From Ophioderma brevispina (lineage: Eukaryota > Echinodermata > Ophiuroidea > Amphilepidida > Ophiodermatidae), in contig JAMKCH010005384.1 in assembly GCA_023653785.1 (NCBI GenBank), forward strand, positions 62,001-126,000: DNA of 64,000 nucleotides, read 5' to 3'. The notes beneath the pieces were generated by a model that ran no database searches, was not told where the DNA came from, and worked only from the letters and a program-made list of their open reading frames with translations. Positions 35,580 to 47,414 of this stretch are shown here, piece after piece. The position numbers were made by a program, and so were the translations under genes. Positions within the stretch are counted from its first letter, which is position 1. Each line of letters begins with the position of its first letter.

Positions 35580-36545
35580 TACACTTCGCGTGTTCCGTCA
35601 AATATAAAATAAAATAGGAATATGTGTGAAAAGTAAGGAATCCACCCTAGAAAATAAATAACTTCACGAATGAAAACACCGGTCATCAATTGCCTTCTTA
35701 CTCAATCACCCGCATCTGATCAATTTCGCATTTAGGGTTTATGTTTTGTTGCTGGGTAGCTTTCCAGCCGTATGCATCCCCATTTTAAAAGCCATGGTTT
35801 CATTTGAGCGTACAAGCAGATTCTTACGGATGCATACACAAGAGGTTGACTGCCCTCAGCAACAATATTGCCAGTTATAGCTTTCTTCCAGTTATACCAA
35901 AATATTGAATATTGTGAAGTTGGATTTCTCCAATTAAAGGTATTGTCCCGATCTTTATGCCTAGTCTAGTGTGGTCTATATGACATGGATCTGTGGTTCA
36001 ACACTCTCACCCATAAGAGCTTGTATTGTACACCACTCTACATGTCCTATACAAATTTGTTGTTTAAAATCATTTTGTATTGTGACACCACCCAATGAAT
36101 TCGTCAGCCTCATGGAATAAACTGCATGTTGAAGGATTGTGGCGAATACTTAACCCATCCGTTTATTGTAAATATGATAATAATTCATATAAACAACATC
36201 ACTGCGCAATCCAACCCATTTTGAGGTTATTACAAGCTATTATGGCGTGAGGAGTGACACTCCTCTCAAGTAAAAGGCCCGGATCATGTTAACAAGCAGT
36301 GTCCAGTATGAGTCGTTGTTTTCGAGTAGCCGCAACTCCCTGTCAATAAAAGTAAAACAAATGGTGACAAACATACGTGTTCTTGCGTGTATGAGGGTTT
36401 GTATACCACGTTCAGTGAGTGCAGGTTCTCTACTTGCAAGCAAGAGTATATCATTAGGCCATATATGCAGCAGATCCAATGCCTCATACTTCGTTACACT
36501 ATTGTTTTGTCATAGTTATAATATTTTTTCGGGAAAATCGTAGTA
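35580..36545. other. No recognised feature
   Basis: Short overlapping frames at 36240-36543 on both strands with no motifs. No partner repeat found. Confidence 0.4.
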
Positions 36546-36549
36546 TTTA

Positions 36550-37380
36550 ACTGAAAGCTTTGTGCTCAATTGAAAAGTAGTTTTAGTTTAAATTGTTTTT
36601 TGATTGAAAACTTAGTTCATCGAGTAAGCTATAATATTGACTGAAAGTTTTTCATTCATAACCCCCTACTGTTCTTAAGTTTATAATCTGAGTTTATCAA
36701 TGAATCATTTTGAACTGAGAATTACAAGGTTTTTAATACATTTTGAGTTATTGCGAATTTTTTAAAATTTTAATTTGCTTAATCTCAAAGGATATATCTT
36801 TTAAGTTGTCAAAATGTATTTTGTTCAAATGTCACGTTTCCGATAAAATTTCTTTGTTATTTAGTAGATTTTGTTTTGTTTTTATTTATATTTTTCTAAA
36901 TCACCAAAATGTCAGTTCGAACTTTGTAATTAATCCCACAAAAATCGATTTCAGTGAGACGTCTAAATCCATTTTTTTTAATATCCTAGTTGAAAACTTT
37001 TAATTTGATAAATGATAAAATCAGTTTTCCATCAATAAACTGACTCGGAGGTTTTTACACTTGAAAACTAAGTTTTATTGAAATATGTTTGAGAAACAGG
37101 TTTTTCAACAGTCCATCTTTAATCATGAATGAATGAAAACTTTTGTCGAAAAAAAATTATCGACTTATAAACAAAGTTTTTGAAAATCTACGTTTTCATA
37201 TAGAATCCCCTATGTTCAGGTGATATCCTAAGATTTTGTTAAATTTCTTTTAAAATATGTTTTTCAAGTGATAGTACAGATTTCAATTTCCAATTTGAAA
37301 AAAAATTCGTTTTTCATTTGACAGAAAACTTAACTTTATCACTCTCCATGTTTTTCATTTGAATGAAAAAAATATTATAT
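36550..37380. repeat. AT-rich degenerate repeat with GAAAACTTAGTTT words
   Basis: GAAAACT(T/A)A(G/A)(T/C)TT-like words recur irregularly (near 36606, 36993, 37063, 37135 and 37326), separated by T-rich stretches and TTTTCATTTGA words. The period is not constant, so this is either an old decayed tandem array or compositional bias. Confidence 0.35.
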
Positions 37381-37383
37381 AGA

Positions 37384-37818
37384 GGTCCGGAGAAACTGGG
37401 AATTGAAACGTCACTCAAGCACGCCATTACACACATTAGGATAACTTTGTCAACGCCACCCTTAACGATGCTGATGGATATGGTTGGGTAAAATCTGTTG
37501 TATATTGATGATCCATTGTTTGTTCAAGCGTTGTATGTACGAATCATTCCTCGTCTTTCTTCGAGCAGGTTTGGTCTGAAAAAAGTCCCCCCCCACTAGG
37601 AAGAACGGAGTGCACGAATTATCAAAGATCCTTTTGTTTCGCCGCGTGCAGTTTCTATAATTTGGCTCGCTGCCTCAGATAACCTTACGGGAGACTGATT
37701 CGTAGGATAATGCACTGAACATGGATCTCAACAATACCCGGGTGCACTACAGAATTTTTTTTTTTGGTATTTAAGATTAATTCTCATCAACCCTTCCACC
37801 GTTCTACCATTGGAACTA
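37384..37818. other. No gene; decayed repeat-like DNA
   Basis: Contains TGCACGAATTATCA and GGATAATGCACTGAAC words like those at 29571-29650, hinting at a related dispersed repeat. Nothing else can be supported. Confidence 0.3.
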
Positions 37819-37993
37819 ATTGGCTCAATCCAAGGCTACTGTATTTTGCGAACGAACGAAAACAGAACTTCCATTGGATTACACTCTGTATTCCGTTATT
37901 CCGTTATGCATGCATGGCGGAAATAAAGCGTGTAATCCCAATTAAAGTTCTGTTTCGTTCGTTTCGCAAAATACAGTATGCCAATTAAAGGCC
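37819..37993. repeat. Near-perfect hairpin repeat, ~65-nt arms
   Basis: TACTGTATTTTGCGAACGAA pairs with TTCGTTTCGCAAAATACAGT, and AACAGAACTTCCATTGGATT with AATCCCAATTAAAGTTCTGT. The loop contains ATTCCGTTATTCCGTTATGC. Outer TTGGC...CCAA pairing extends it further. It is noncoding and MITE-like. Confidence 0.88.
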
Positions 37994-38124
37994 GACTCAA
38001 AAATTTCAAAACAACAAAATAATAAGAATACAAAAAATAAAAAAAATAAAAAAAATACAAAATTGCAAATATTCTTTCCTATCTATATGAAACACATAAC
38101 ATTATCATTAGACTTTGATCTTTG

Positions 38125-39820
38125 GTAATTTTCTAATGAAGTAAATGCGTTTGCAAACTTCACCTCACGACCAACTATATATTTATCTGGCCTTTTGTGT
38201 CACTCCACGTTTTGCGTAGATTGAACACATTCTTCCTCGTTGTGAAAACTTGGTTGTTTTGCAGTCCTTTTGCTCTCGTCCATTGCTAGACGAAGATGAC
38301 AGAAGATACTACTTCGAGAAATAACTCATTAAAAACATTCAGGGTTTAATAATTGGCTTTCTACATCAGTGTGATCAAAATCTCCCCTCTGGGTGACTTT
38401 AAGTTATTATCCATAACCAGAACTGTTTTAATATGTGTGGAGTTGTCTTTTATTAAAATCACACAAGGCACCAATTGCTTATTATAAGAATTACTGACCA
38501 GGGTGTAAGGAAGTTAACCACAAATTTCGGACTTCCACTGTTCACAGACGTGGTGGTGTTTCCTCACCGATTTTTAAGTAGGGCCCAAAATGGCTGAATA
38601 ACCCAACAATAATAGCTTAATAAAGCTTACACTTGTTGTTTTTTGCTTGTTGTATCTGAACATTTTGTTATTTATAAATCTAGTGAGTATGAACTTAATA
38701 CTCTTTGCTTAATCTTAATTTGGGCACAAATACAAAATTTGTGACATCTAATGATATTTTGATTCTGTGACCTTCACCGAATAAGAACAAACGTATCAAG
38801 GTCAGCATTTACAATGGCTTCAAATTTCCTATCAACCAATCGAATGTCGGTTTTCTTAACGTCAATAGATCATACAGTCGCCGCGCCTAGTCATTTTTAA
38901 GCTCAGAAGTTTATTGGTCTCCTTCGGTAACAACTGACACAGCACCTAGCCGTAATAAGTTGTTAGTTGAATCTTATGTTGTCTTTTATGACCCATCAAT
39001 GTGGTCAATAAATGTTGTTTCAATTTTCTCTCTCAGGAAGTGTTTACCTTGGGGGATGAACCCCCTTGCTTTGGAACTAATGAGATTGAAAGCCCCTTGA
39101 TCACTTGAGCATAACGAAATAAACGTGTAAACCAATAAATGCAATGAGCCCCGTTTCCTTTCGCTTTCAATTTTACAAATCTATCAAACCCCCACTCTCC
39201 ATAGCCCTTCACTATTATTTAGTTACTTCAATGGCAAGCTCAGATTTATATCCAAAGGTTATGCTCGTGTCAATGCCTTTTTTTTTAGTGTAAAATTAAT
39301 GAGGACCACAACTAATTACGACCTGCAATATTTATATAATTAGACAAGGCAAACGGCCCTTTTCCACTTCCCTTACTTTGATCAACCTCAAACGAAGACA
39401 AAGCTACCTTAAGATCAATCATGACATATCCGGTGCTCTCTTTTCATTACAATTATGTGGAAACCTCCAGCTTCCTCCAGAGAAGACCGATTAAGAGCCG
39501 GCTGATTGACCCAGCCACGATCTATTATTACACCCTGACATCTCATATGACGACCATAAGAGACCCGTGAAGGTTGGGAGTATTTTTGAGTATTGCGTTT
39601 TATATCCAGTAGCCTAAATGGTATATCACAGGTACTCCGCACGTCCCGTTAGGGTCTTTCCTGGTAAGTAAATTATGTTTAATGAACTTTTGGTTTTCCT
39701 CTAGATCACGTAAATGCGGAGAATACATGCACTTGGTTCCCTGGAACATTTCAGATTTCTTCAGGTGATGATTTTGTTTTGTTTGTTTTTGATTGGCCTG
39801 GCCAAGGTACATAAGTGTCC
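38125..39820 (+). repeat. Segmental duplication unit B2
   Basis: Diverged direct copy of B1. Compared with B1 it shows many one-base losses within otherwise well-matched words (for example TCCACGTTTTGCGTAG against TCCAGTTTTTGCGTAG). That could be divergence or residual assembly error. It ends in a TTCAGGTGA...GTTTTG block also seen at the end of B1. Confidence 0.8.
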
Positions 39821-39959
39821 AAAGGAATAGTGTTTTGTCAAATATTTATTGATATTTGGTAAGTTCACCTTTTTAAAAAAGTAACATAGTATCTTCATTA
39901 TTTTTATTATGCATTGACACTAAGTTGATCATCTCTAGTCGTTCGAGCGTTAAGTCTCG

Positions 39960-41900
39960 CACGAAACAAACTATTCTTCGTATACAATTACAATGAAGAG
40001 CGCCGCCATTAAACTCACTAACTGAATGGTGACGTCATATTTGTGATACAGCTTGGGAATAGTTCGGATTACCATGCCTTGGTGACACCTTGGTAATTTC
40101 GGGAAATATGATTCATGTGTGTTCAGGACGTGCGAGAGACTTCTTAGACCTCAGTTGGTCAAAATTATAAGCGCCAATGATATGGAAAATCCGAGATGGC
40201 CTCGGCTATTGGAAGCTGAAAACAAATTCAATCAGACTTTTTCATTGTTTATTTTTGGTGTGTTTTTTGTGTAGTAAAGTGCGCCATGAGTCAATCCCAG
40301 AAAGTGGGGTTTTAAAAAAATTACTCCTAAATAATCATATCATTATATCCGCGATATAATGTGACTAGTGAGATGGACTATTTGTGTCGGTGTCACTTGG
40401 TCAATGCTGAACACAATATGTAGGGTGACATTACGTTTACTATGCTGAATTGCAAATATGCATGGCTATTTTCCGGTAGTGGATCCAAGTTTGAATTGGG
40501 AAATGCAATGGGAGTATGATTGCTGTCATAATTATATGCTCGGACCTGGTTTTGACTAAGAAGGTCCAGTTGCGGGCGGCGCGGTCAAGCACCGTTTTGC
40601 ATGACACTTGCAATGTACCACAGATTACTGCCTTTCCGGTGTGTGTAACTCGGTTTCATTTAAACTTAGGTCAGTCAGCCTTGGCTTGATCGAGCGCTCG
40701 CTGTAGATAGCCGAGAGTCTTATGGTTATTTGCATATATATGCGGTACTACACATGCGCGAATTGCCATCGGTCTAAGCGTCGGTGACTAGAATCTTTTA
40801 TACAGGCTTCAGTAGAGTAGGTTTGTTTGTGTGCTCACTCCAGTATATGTGAGATTGTGTATCACTAATCAGCCTCTTTTATATAACATTTAAATAACGA
40901 ATTTATGGTTATGTTCTCAATGTCTCGTTGAGAACTGTGTCCACCTTTCTTGGGTGAGAGCTGTTGCACCATCTGGGGCGGCATATTCATCAGTGCTGTA
41001 GACCATAGCCAGGCAGCACAAACACACCTACTCTATTGAAGCCCTGTATAAAATATTCTAGAGTCCGCGGCTAGTCAACCGATGCACATTCGCGCATGTT
41101 GGTGTAGTACTCCATATATGGCAATAACCATAAGCCTCTCGGCTATCGACAGCGAGCCTCGATCAAGCCACGCCTGACTCACCTAAGTTTTCAATGACCG
41201 AGTATACACACAAACGAATGCAGTAAATCTGTGAGTACATTGCAAGTTTCATGCAACCTGCTTGACCGCGCAACTGACCCTTCTTAGTCAAAACACGGTT
41301 CCGCGCATATAATTATGACAGCAATCATACTCCCATTGCTTTTCCCAATTCAACTTGGTTCCGCTGCCGGAAAATAGCGCATGCAATATATTTGCATGTA
41401 CATAGTAAACGTATGTTCACCCTACTATTGTGTCAGAATTGACCAAGTGACACCGACAACAAATAGTACTCTCACAACTAGTCACATTATATTGCGCATG
41501 ATATATGATTATTTAGGAGTACTTTTTAACCCCCAATTTCTGGATTGACTCATGGCGCCAACTTTACTTAACCAAAACACACCACACAAAACTTAAACCC
41601 CACCAATGAAAAGTCTGATTTGAATAGTCTTTTTTCAGCTTCCAATAGCCGAGGCCATCCCAATTTTTCCCTTATCATTGCGCTTAGAATCTTGACCAAA
41701 TGAGGTCTAAGAAGTCTCTGAAACGTCATGAAAACACACAATGCATATTTCCGAAATCTCCCCGTGTCACAAGTGACACATGTAATCTCCGAATCTCCAA
41801 GCTGTATAACAAATATGACATCACCATTCACCTTCAGTAGGGAGTTTAATGAGCGGCGCTCTTCATTGTAAATTGTTACGCGCGAAGAAGTTGTTCGTGG
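39960..41900. mobile_element. Long inverted repeat (foldback element), ~0.9-kb arms
   Basis: The arms are about 39960-40840 and 41015-41900. Pairs seen from outside to inside are AATGAAGAGCGCCGCCATTA / TTTAATGAGCGGCGCTCTTC, TGGCCTCGGCTATTGGAAGC / GCTTCCAATAGCCGAGGCCA, TTTTGACTAAGAAGG / CCTTCTTAGTCAAAA, and TAGCCGAGAGTCTTATGGTT / AACCATAAGCCTCTCGGCTA. The central loop of about 170 bases contains TCTCAATGTCTCGTTGAGAA. There is no coding frame. The right arm abuts a LINE fragment. Confidence 0.92.
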
Positions 41901-42400
41901 GCAGTGGTGCGTAGAGTCATTGGACTTGCACCCCATGAAGATCAAGCAAGTCTGCACAGGAGGTTATTCTTCGAAGATACCTTGGCGCATACGGACTCGA
42001 GGTGCTGCCGTAGTAGCTGCCGGTCAAGCTTACACTCCCAAGTAGGTTGGTCATGTTGGTGTAGGATTGTATGCAAGAGGCGCTCCATTGAGGTTGATTT
42101 CAAGCTGGCGATGAGCCTCTTTGGTGTAGAGGTGGAAGGCAGTTAGCGGTGGTTGGCTTCGCTAGCTTCAGTCTCCAGGTCTTGAGATAGGCTGCAAGTA
42201 GGGCCATGTCTGTAGTACGTGTGCCTTTTACTTACTGTCCATTTGCTGTCCGAGTGGAGGAGTTGCAAAGATCGCGGCGCCGTAGACATATTGTCTAGAT
42301 ATTGTTGGAGGTATATCGCTGATATACAAGTTGAACAGAATAGGAGCCAATACAGATCCTTGTGGAACACCGTTTCCTCAGACGACGCAGACGAAATATC
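41900..42400 (-). pseudogene. Non-LTR retrotransposon (LINE) reverse transcriptase remnant
   Basis: LINE reverse transcriptases copy element RNA into DNA at a nicked target. On the minus strand 42375 downward reads NGVPQGSVLAPILFNLYISD followed by IPPTISRQYVYGAA. This matches the conserved palm region up to the catalytic YADD box, which here has become YGAA (about 42270-42290), so the active site is lost. After a frameshift, thumb-region sequence is readable: LAAYLKTWRLKLAKPTTAN (about 42200-42145) and, in another frame, LDRQLLRQHLESVCAKVSSK with NNLLCRLAWSSWGASP (about 42025-41930). Endonuclease and N-terminal parts are absent. The clade is uncertain, with a Jockey-, I- or CR1-like style. 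Homology ends at the outer edge of the adjacent long inverted repeat. Confidence 0.88.
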
Positions 42401-42439
42401 TCTCCCGATCACTAGTATTGAGAATAAAAGCATGTGTCG

Positions 42440-43285
42440 TTAAATAATAAACCTCCTCCTCCTCTTCGCGAGCAGGAGCGAATATGTATGTAAAAGGGGC
42501 GCCATACTTTACTTTATAGGTAAATCGGAGGAAGCGGCTACGAATATCCCTTTTAACCTGCCTTTGGACTCATTTCAATATCCTGATTAAGCTTTTCAAT
42601 AATTGTCAACGTTTTGACAAAACTATGCAAAATTTTTACCGAATGCACCCAGCCGACTGTATCATCTCAAAATTCACTCTGCCTTCTAATTGGTAATTGT
42701 CAACTTCTACGCCATTGTTAATACTTGTGGTACCCGGTGGTCTCTTCTTGTTCTTTTACTCGAAGGGACGCATCGACGGAACAGTTCATCACGACGTCAT
42801 ATTATTATATATCTATTCATCACATTCCAGTTAAAAAACCTGTGCGACTTCAGCGCATTACGGTATGCTGCTTTAAGATTACCTGATGAACTAGTAAAGT
42901 CGTTTTCTTACTCGCTCCAAGCAAGCTAAATTTGTAAGGGGCCAGAAAGGAAAGAAGCGGGATTTTTTTTTTAATCGTAACGATTAAAGTTTCGTGTTAT
43001 TTTGACGACCTGACTTAGAAGTTAGTATAATCGATGTGATATTGATCCAATGGAAAAGCTCCGAGAGCTTATTCTTCGAGAAATCCACATACCTTTGATT
43101 CAGTAAGAAAAATATTTGCAAAATCAGATAGCAACAAGATGATCTATGAATTTTACGCTTTTCATGACATTTGTTGAATCATTCCTCTTCACGAAGGAAG
43201 ACTTATTAGAAGGTCCTTGCGTGCCAATAAATAAATTAGTCAAACAAATAGGCTTTCATGTTTGTTTAGAAAGCCAACTGATTTT
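42440..43285. other. No recognised feature
   Basis: Starts with CCTCCTCCTCCTC low-complexity sequence and CTTCGCGAGCAGGAGCG. Only short frames are present. Confidence 0.4.
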
Positions 43286-43290
43286 GACCC

Positions 43291-43561
43291 CTAAATAGTG
43301 CAGTGGTGTCTCTCGTCAAGTAAGCACTTTATCTCAGGAGAAACATTTATTAATTCGTAAGTTATGATGCAAGTCTTATTCAGTGGATTCACTTCTTTAA
43401 AAGTCCAAGCAGGTTCATATTTCAAGTATATGTCTGAGTATGTATCTGTCCAATAAAATGCTGTAGCATCAGGTGAAAAAGGGCCATAGATGACACAACA
43501 ATCATCTTCGGGTAGGTTATATAATAAGCGATTTAGGTCCGTGTGCACAAAATAGTTACAC
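43291..43561 (-). CDS. Possible terminal exon of an unknown protein
   Basis: A minus-strand frame of about 90 codons runs from a plausible 3' splice acceptor (TCTAACTTTAGACCAG just upstream, with a branch-like CTAAC) to a TAG at 43291. Composition is protein-like: CNYFVHTDLNRLLYNLPEDD, CCVIYGPFSPDATAFYWTDT, YSDIYLKYEPAWTFKEVN, LNKTCIITYELINVSPEIKC, then a His/Cys-rich end. It contains two Asn-X-Ser/Thr sequons (NKT, NVS), five Cys and many aromatic residues, which suits an extracellular or secreted domain. There is no ATG at its 5' end, so it would be a last exon. I recognise no family. Chance or a mobile-element origin remains possible. Confidence 0.35.
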
Positions 43562-43564
43562 CTG

Positions 43565-44075
43565 GTCTAAAGTTAGACCTGAGCTAAGTGTAATTTACTC
43601 CCACCAGAAAAGGCATTTTGCTTTGCATTGACATGAGGTATTTTGTATTTATTTTGAAATTTGCGGGGTTTTTTTAATCTTTGAATTTTGCTAGTTATTT
43701 CATGAAGAAAATGTGATAAACTCGTTCATTTCACTTGAGATCAGGGTCTAACTTTAAATCTTATCGAACTTTCTGTGCATACGGACCTTAAGATTTGTGT
43801 CAATGAGATGCCAGCCCTCTTGGAAAATGGCACCACATGCAAAATTTGTTTTGGGACCAATTTTAATGAAACTATTTTAATACAAAAATTATCTTCCTAC
43901 TTGTTTTTGTCTTTGAAATGGCCGCCATTTTGGGAAATGGCGTCGTATGCAAATTGCCACCACTTTTAATGTTGTCATCACGTTTTCATGGGCTCCACAA
44001 CCCCATGGTAAATTTTAGCTATGATAACAATTTTTTTCCGGTCCCGGTGTCATATATAACGTGCCGTTGGTGACT
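43565..44075. other. No recognised feature
   Basis: Contains a short imperfect duplication of GGAAAATGGC/GGGAAATGGC...TGCAAATT words (43822-43960). No gene. Confidence 0.4.
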
Positions 44076-44079
44076 GAGG

Positions 44080-44250
44080 TCCCTACACCCAATTTGTCTA
44101 TTCTGTTCTCCATTGAGTGCTGTATGCGTCATTTGTTCAGCACTGTACCAATGGCCTCCTCTACAAGTTCACGGTTATTCCGACTTTGCTATGGTAGCTC
44201 AGACACTCTCTCATGGGGGACACTCAGTTTCTTCTTTACACCGGTACCCC
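44080..44250 (+). repeat. Dispersed repeat, inverted partner at 25.15-25.32 kb
   Basis: Shares GTTCTCCATTGAGTGCTGTA and TTGCTATGGTAGCT with the inverted copy, plus an ACACTCAGTTTC block. Noncoding. Confidence 0.8.
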
Positions 44251-44254
44251 TCTC

Positions 44255-45175
44255 CTTAACCAGGTTGGTACTGCGCCCTGATAAATGTAGGGAATAGGTC
44301 GAGTTCACTCTATTGGCTATTTTGAGAACCTATCGATGTCTATTCCTTTCACACTACAAAGAATGTCAACAGTTAAACACAGGAAAATACAATTTCTACT
44401 TTACAGACTTGATATTATTTTTGTTAACAATATTTAGTACATTGTTTTGAGAATTTGTATATTTAAATTATTTGGCATTACATATTTAGACCCTTGATTT
44501 TCCTATCCTTACCAAAACAGCATCATTTGAAATGTCTTCACACACTACAAATGACACAGTTGAAAACTGAATCAATTACATCATGTACTCGTCTTCTTAG
44601 GATAGCCTTCAAAGATTATAAATATTTTTGTACCAGGCAAACGGCGCGATGTAGCTATTTTGGAGCTTCCCGCATGTCTGGCGTTACCTAGGATTGACGC
44701 TTAGGCACCCTTGCAGTATTACAAGAAACGTCGGTATTCAAGAGGACCCGTAATGGGTATTGTTCTGTATCATTAGAACCACGTGCGTGCTTCTGTGGTT
44801 AAAAGCATGACGTAATATACAGTAAAATCTGATAAAGAAATGTTGAGGTCGGTGAAATCTGACATAACAATTCTCTATAAGGCATGTGTCTGCGTATCGT
44901 TTATTTCTTAGGTTCTTTGTTACTGAAAATTTGGCATGCAATCCATTCCGATCTTAAATAAAATAAACTTTTCGAATGACTTACTGTAATTGCGGGAATT
45001 GCGGATGAGTTTGTAATATCATTAAAAAATCAGAAGGATTAACCCAATAAAATATTTTCATTTAGCCTAGTACTGACTGTTTTCGAATGTTGTACCAAAA
45101 CAATGTCTGCAAACTAAGTAGCATTACCACAAGCCATTCATATTCTAAAATCTGTAATGTTTGCCACTGCTCTTT
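44255..45175. other. No recognised feature
   Basis: AT-rich DNA with short frames lacking motifs. Confidence 0.45.
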
Positions 45176-45179
45176 CTAT

Positions 45180-45880
45180 TTGTCTTAATGGGGGTTTGGA
45201 CTGCAAATTGTCGACACGGCCCTCCCCTCGTAGAACAAGACGCAACCACTTCTATTCGAACGATAGTATAAATAATTTAAAAAATTATGGTGGGGTCAAA
45301 AACTTTGGTGGCAGGGGTGTTTTTTGGGTAAAAAAATCACGTTTTTGAGCTACAAACTTAAAGATATCAGAGATTTTTTTAATTTCTTTCGTTTGCAAAA
45401 CAAATTTTAATAGCAGCATGCAATACTATCATCTCTGACATTATATTATAGATTTTCTGTTTTATACAATAAGAAGGGTCAGAATTTTAGCCCCAAATCA
45501 CCTTTTTTCCTAAAAAAAAACATCCTTTCTTAGCACATGTCACCACAACGCGTATTACTGAACCAGAAAGTGTCTTTATCAGGTATAAAATCCTATATCA
45601 ATACAAAAGGATCCATCAAAAGAAAATTGTAATATTTTTACCTTAAAATAACAAAATAATAGCTTAAAAAAAAAAAATAATCATTCGCTTAACTTGCAGC
45701 CCAAATTTCATTTTTCTGCATAGATAAATATCCCTTCCCCAATATTTCAACCGCCACCATCACTTTCTTTAATCTTATCTATTTATCCTTCACTAAAGGT
45801 GGTTGTGGGTTTTGTTGTACGTGGGAGGGGTAACTCGAAAACTAGAGCACTTTCAAGGCTCGGCCGCTCCGCTATTAGTC
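45180..45880 (-). mobile_element. TIR-like element, inverted copy of the 11.7-12.37 kb module
   Basis: The left end (GGGTTTGGACTGCAAATTGT, then CGACACGGCCCTCCCCTCG) matches the right end of the 11.7-12.37 kb copy. The right end (GGGGTAACTCGAAAACTAGA, then GCTCGGCCGCTCCGCTA) matches its left end. The interior shares AAAAACTTTGGTGGCAGGGG and ACATGTCACCAC words. The two copies are in opposite orientation. Subterminal sequences are imperfect inverted repeats of each other. Noncoding. Confidence 0.82.
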
Positions 45881-45884
45881 AAAC

Positions 45885-47255
45885 CTCGAGCTCGAGGCGG
45901 AAGAATGCGATGAATTAAGGTTTTCAACGACTAGCCTTATTTATACTGTACATTAACTGAGACCAAATTGTAGGTCCAACAACATGAAGGCACCAAGTAT
46001 GACAAATCTCTCCCGCCTTTGGACGGCAAATTTTCTTAAAATTTATGTACTAATCATTAGTTGTCTTTTATGTTTCCGTGTTTCCCATTTCACTGGACAA
46101 CGAGATGCACCCATATATTTGTGTCATATTATTTATTTCATTTAGATTAGACCCCCCCTAGATCTTTTACCTTGTTTTTAGGCTACTCAATGCCTTGACA
46201 GTGGAACAAATGGCAATTTACCTTTGCTTATTTTCCATATAAAACATAGACGAATATTTTCCTAGTTGCTTCCTATAGTAACTTTAAGAAATTTACAATT
46301 ATTGTACAAACAATATTTCAGCTTAACTTTCATATATTGACATTTTTGAATAACAAGTTTACATTGATGCACATACGCATAATTTTTCACATTTTTTAAG
46401 GACACCGGTTACGTGAAATCGCTTGTTGCACCTATTGCCACAACTGGGGTTTTCGGCGATTCCTCCTGTTGTTGTACCAGTTTTGTATGGCTATTATCTT
46501 TGTTATGCAGCCAATGATACCCGCTTCTAGCAAGCGTGCATCATTTGCTCCTGGGAACAGGCGGAAGGTAAAGGATTGTCCTTATTTCGCCAGTCACAAA
46601 TGATCTATCACAAACATTTCGATTTGTAAGTTCAATTATTTTGCCATATCGTCAAGAACTTGTGCATGTCAGCTAAATTCGGGGAAAGTGATTTAAAACA
46701 AACCAGAAGCACTTTTGTGTCTACTGACGGAGTATGCCTTTTTACTGCGTATACATTTGCGTAGGTGGCCTATATTTGTTCAACAAATTCGACCCCGTTG
46801 GAAAGACGTTGACAGTTGGTTTTGCGGCTATCCCAAAGAAAAATACACGCTGAAAAGTAGAGTTTTCAAACCATCTTATCTTACTGAAACTTGAGCATGC
46901 GCATCTTAAGAAATACTCTCATATCTATTGACATTCGAGAAATTATTGAACACTAATATAGGACGCAGAGGTCGACCTAACAGATATGTGACTTCATCCT
47001 GACCAAAAATTGTTTTCAGTAAAGACTTTGATATAGCCGCTTTCAATTTATTTAGATGTTGCATTTAAATTTCATTAGGGTATTTGATATAACCGAAAGT
47101 CCTCGGTGTTCTTTTAGTGTTTCGCTGTAGAGTTTAATAAAAGTTACGGGTGTCTACGTCTAGCACAAAAAATCCCAAAATTCTTTGTGGTAATTTGAAG
47201 TGATCTACATACTTAAAGAGACGAGGAGATTTCCAGAAAAAAGCGTCCCCAATTT
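45885..47255. other. No gene; degraded relative of the TTAA MITE near 46.2-46.4 kb
   Basis: About 46180-46435 matches the 24079-24428 MITE loosely (TTGCTTATTTTCCATATAAA interior, TTTCAGCTTAA, and an end reading GAAATCGCTTGTTGCACCT). Its left end is not identifiable. The rest is AT-rich with no exon. Confidence 0.5.
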
Positions 47256-47257
47256 TT

Positions 47258-47412
47258 GTCGAACCCCGGTTTTTTACATATTTGGAATGCTTACCAATGT
47301 ATTAGATCACACCTGAAGTGAATAAGCCAAATACGCCGCCTTTATGTAATAAGATAATGATTAGTGTTTCTGTAGTGCACGGCAGAAAGTCAAAGCAAGG
47401 TTTCGGTTTTGT
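47258..47412 (-). repeat. Dispersed repeat, inverted partner at 1.76-1.9 kb
   Basis: Contains GTATTAGATCACACCTGAAG, TGAATAAGCCAAATACGCC and a decayed CTGTAGTGCACGGCAG palindrome, all inverted relative to 1755-1895. Confidence 0.65.
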
Positions 47413-47414
47413 TT

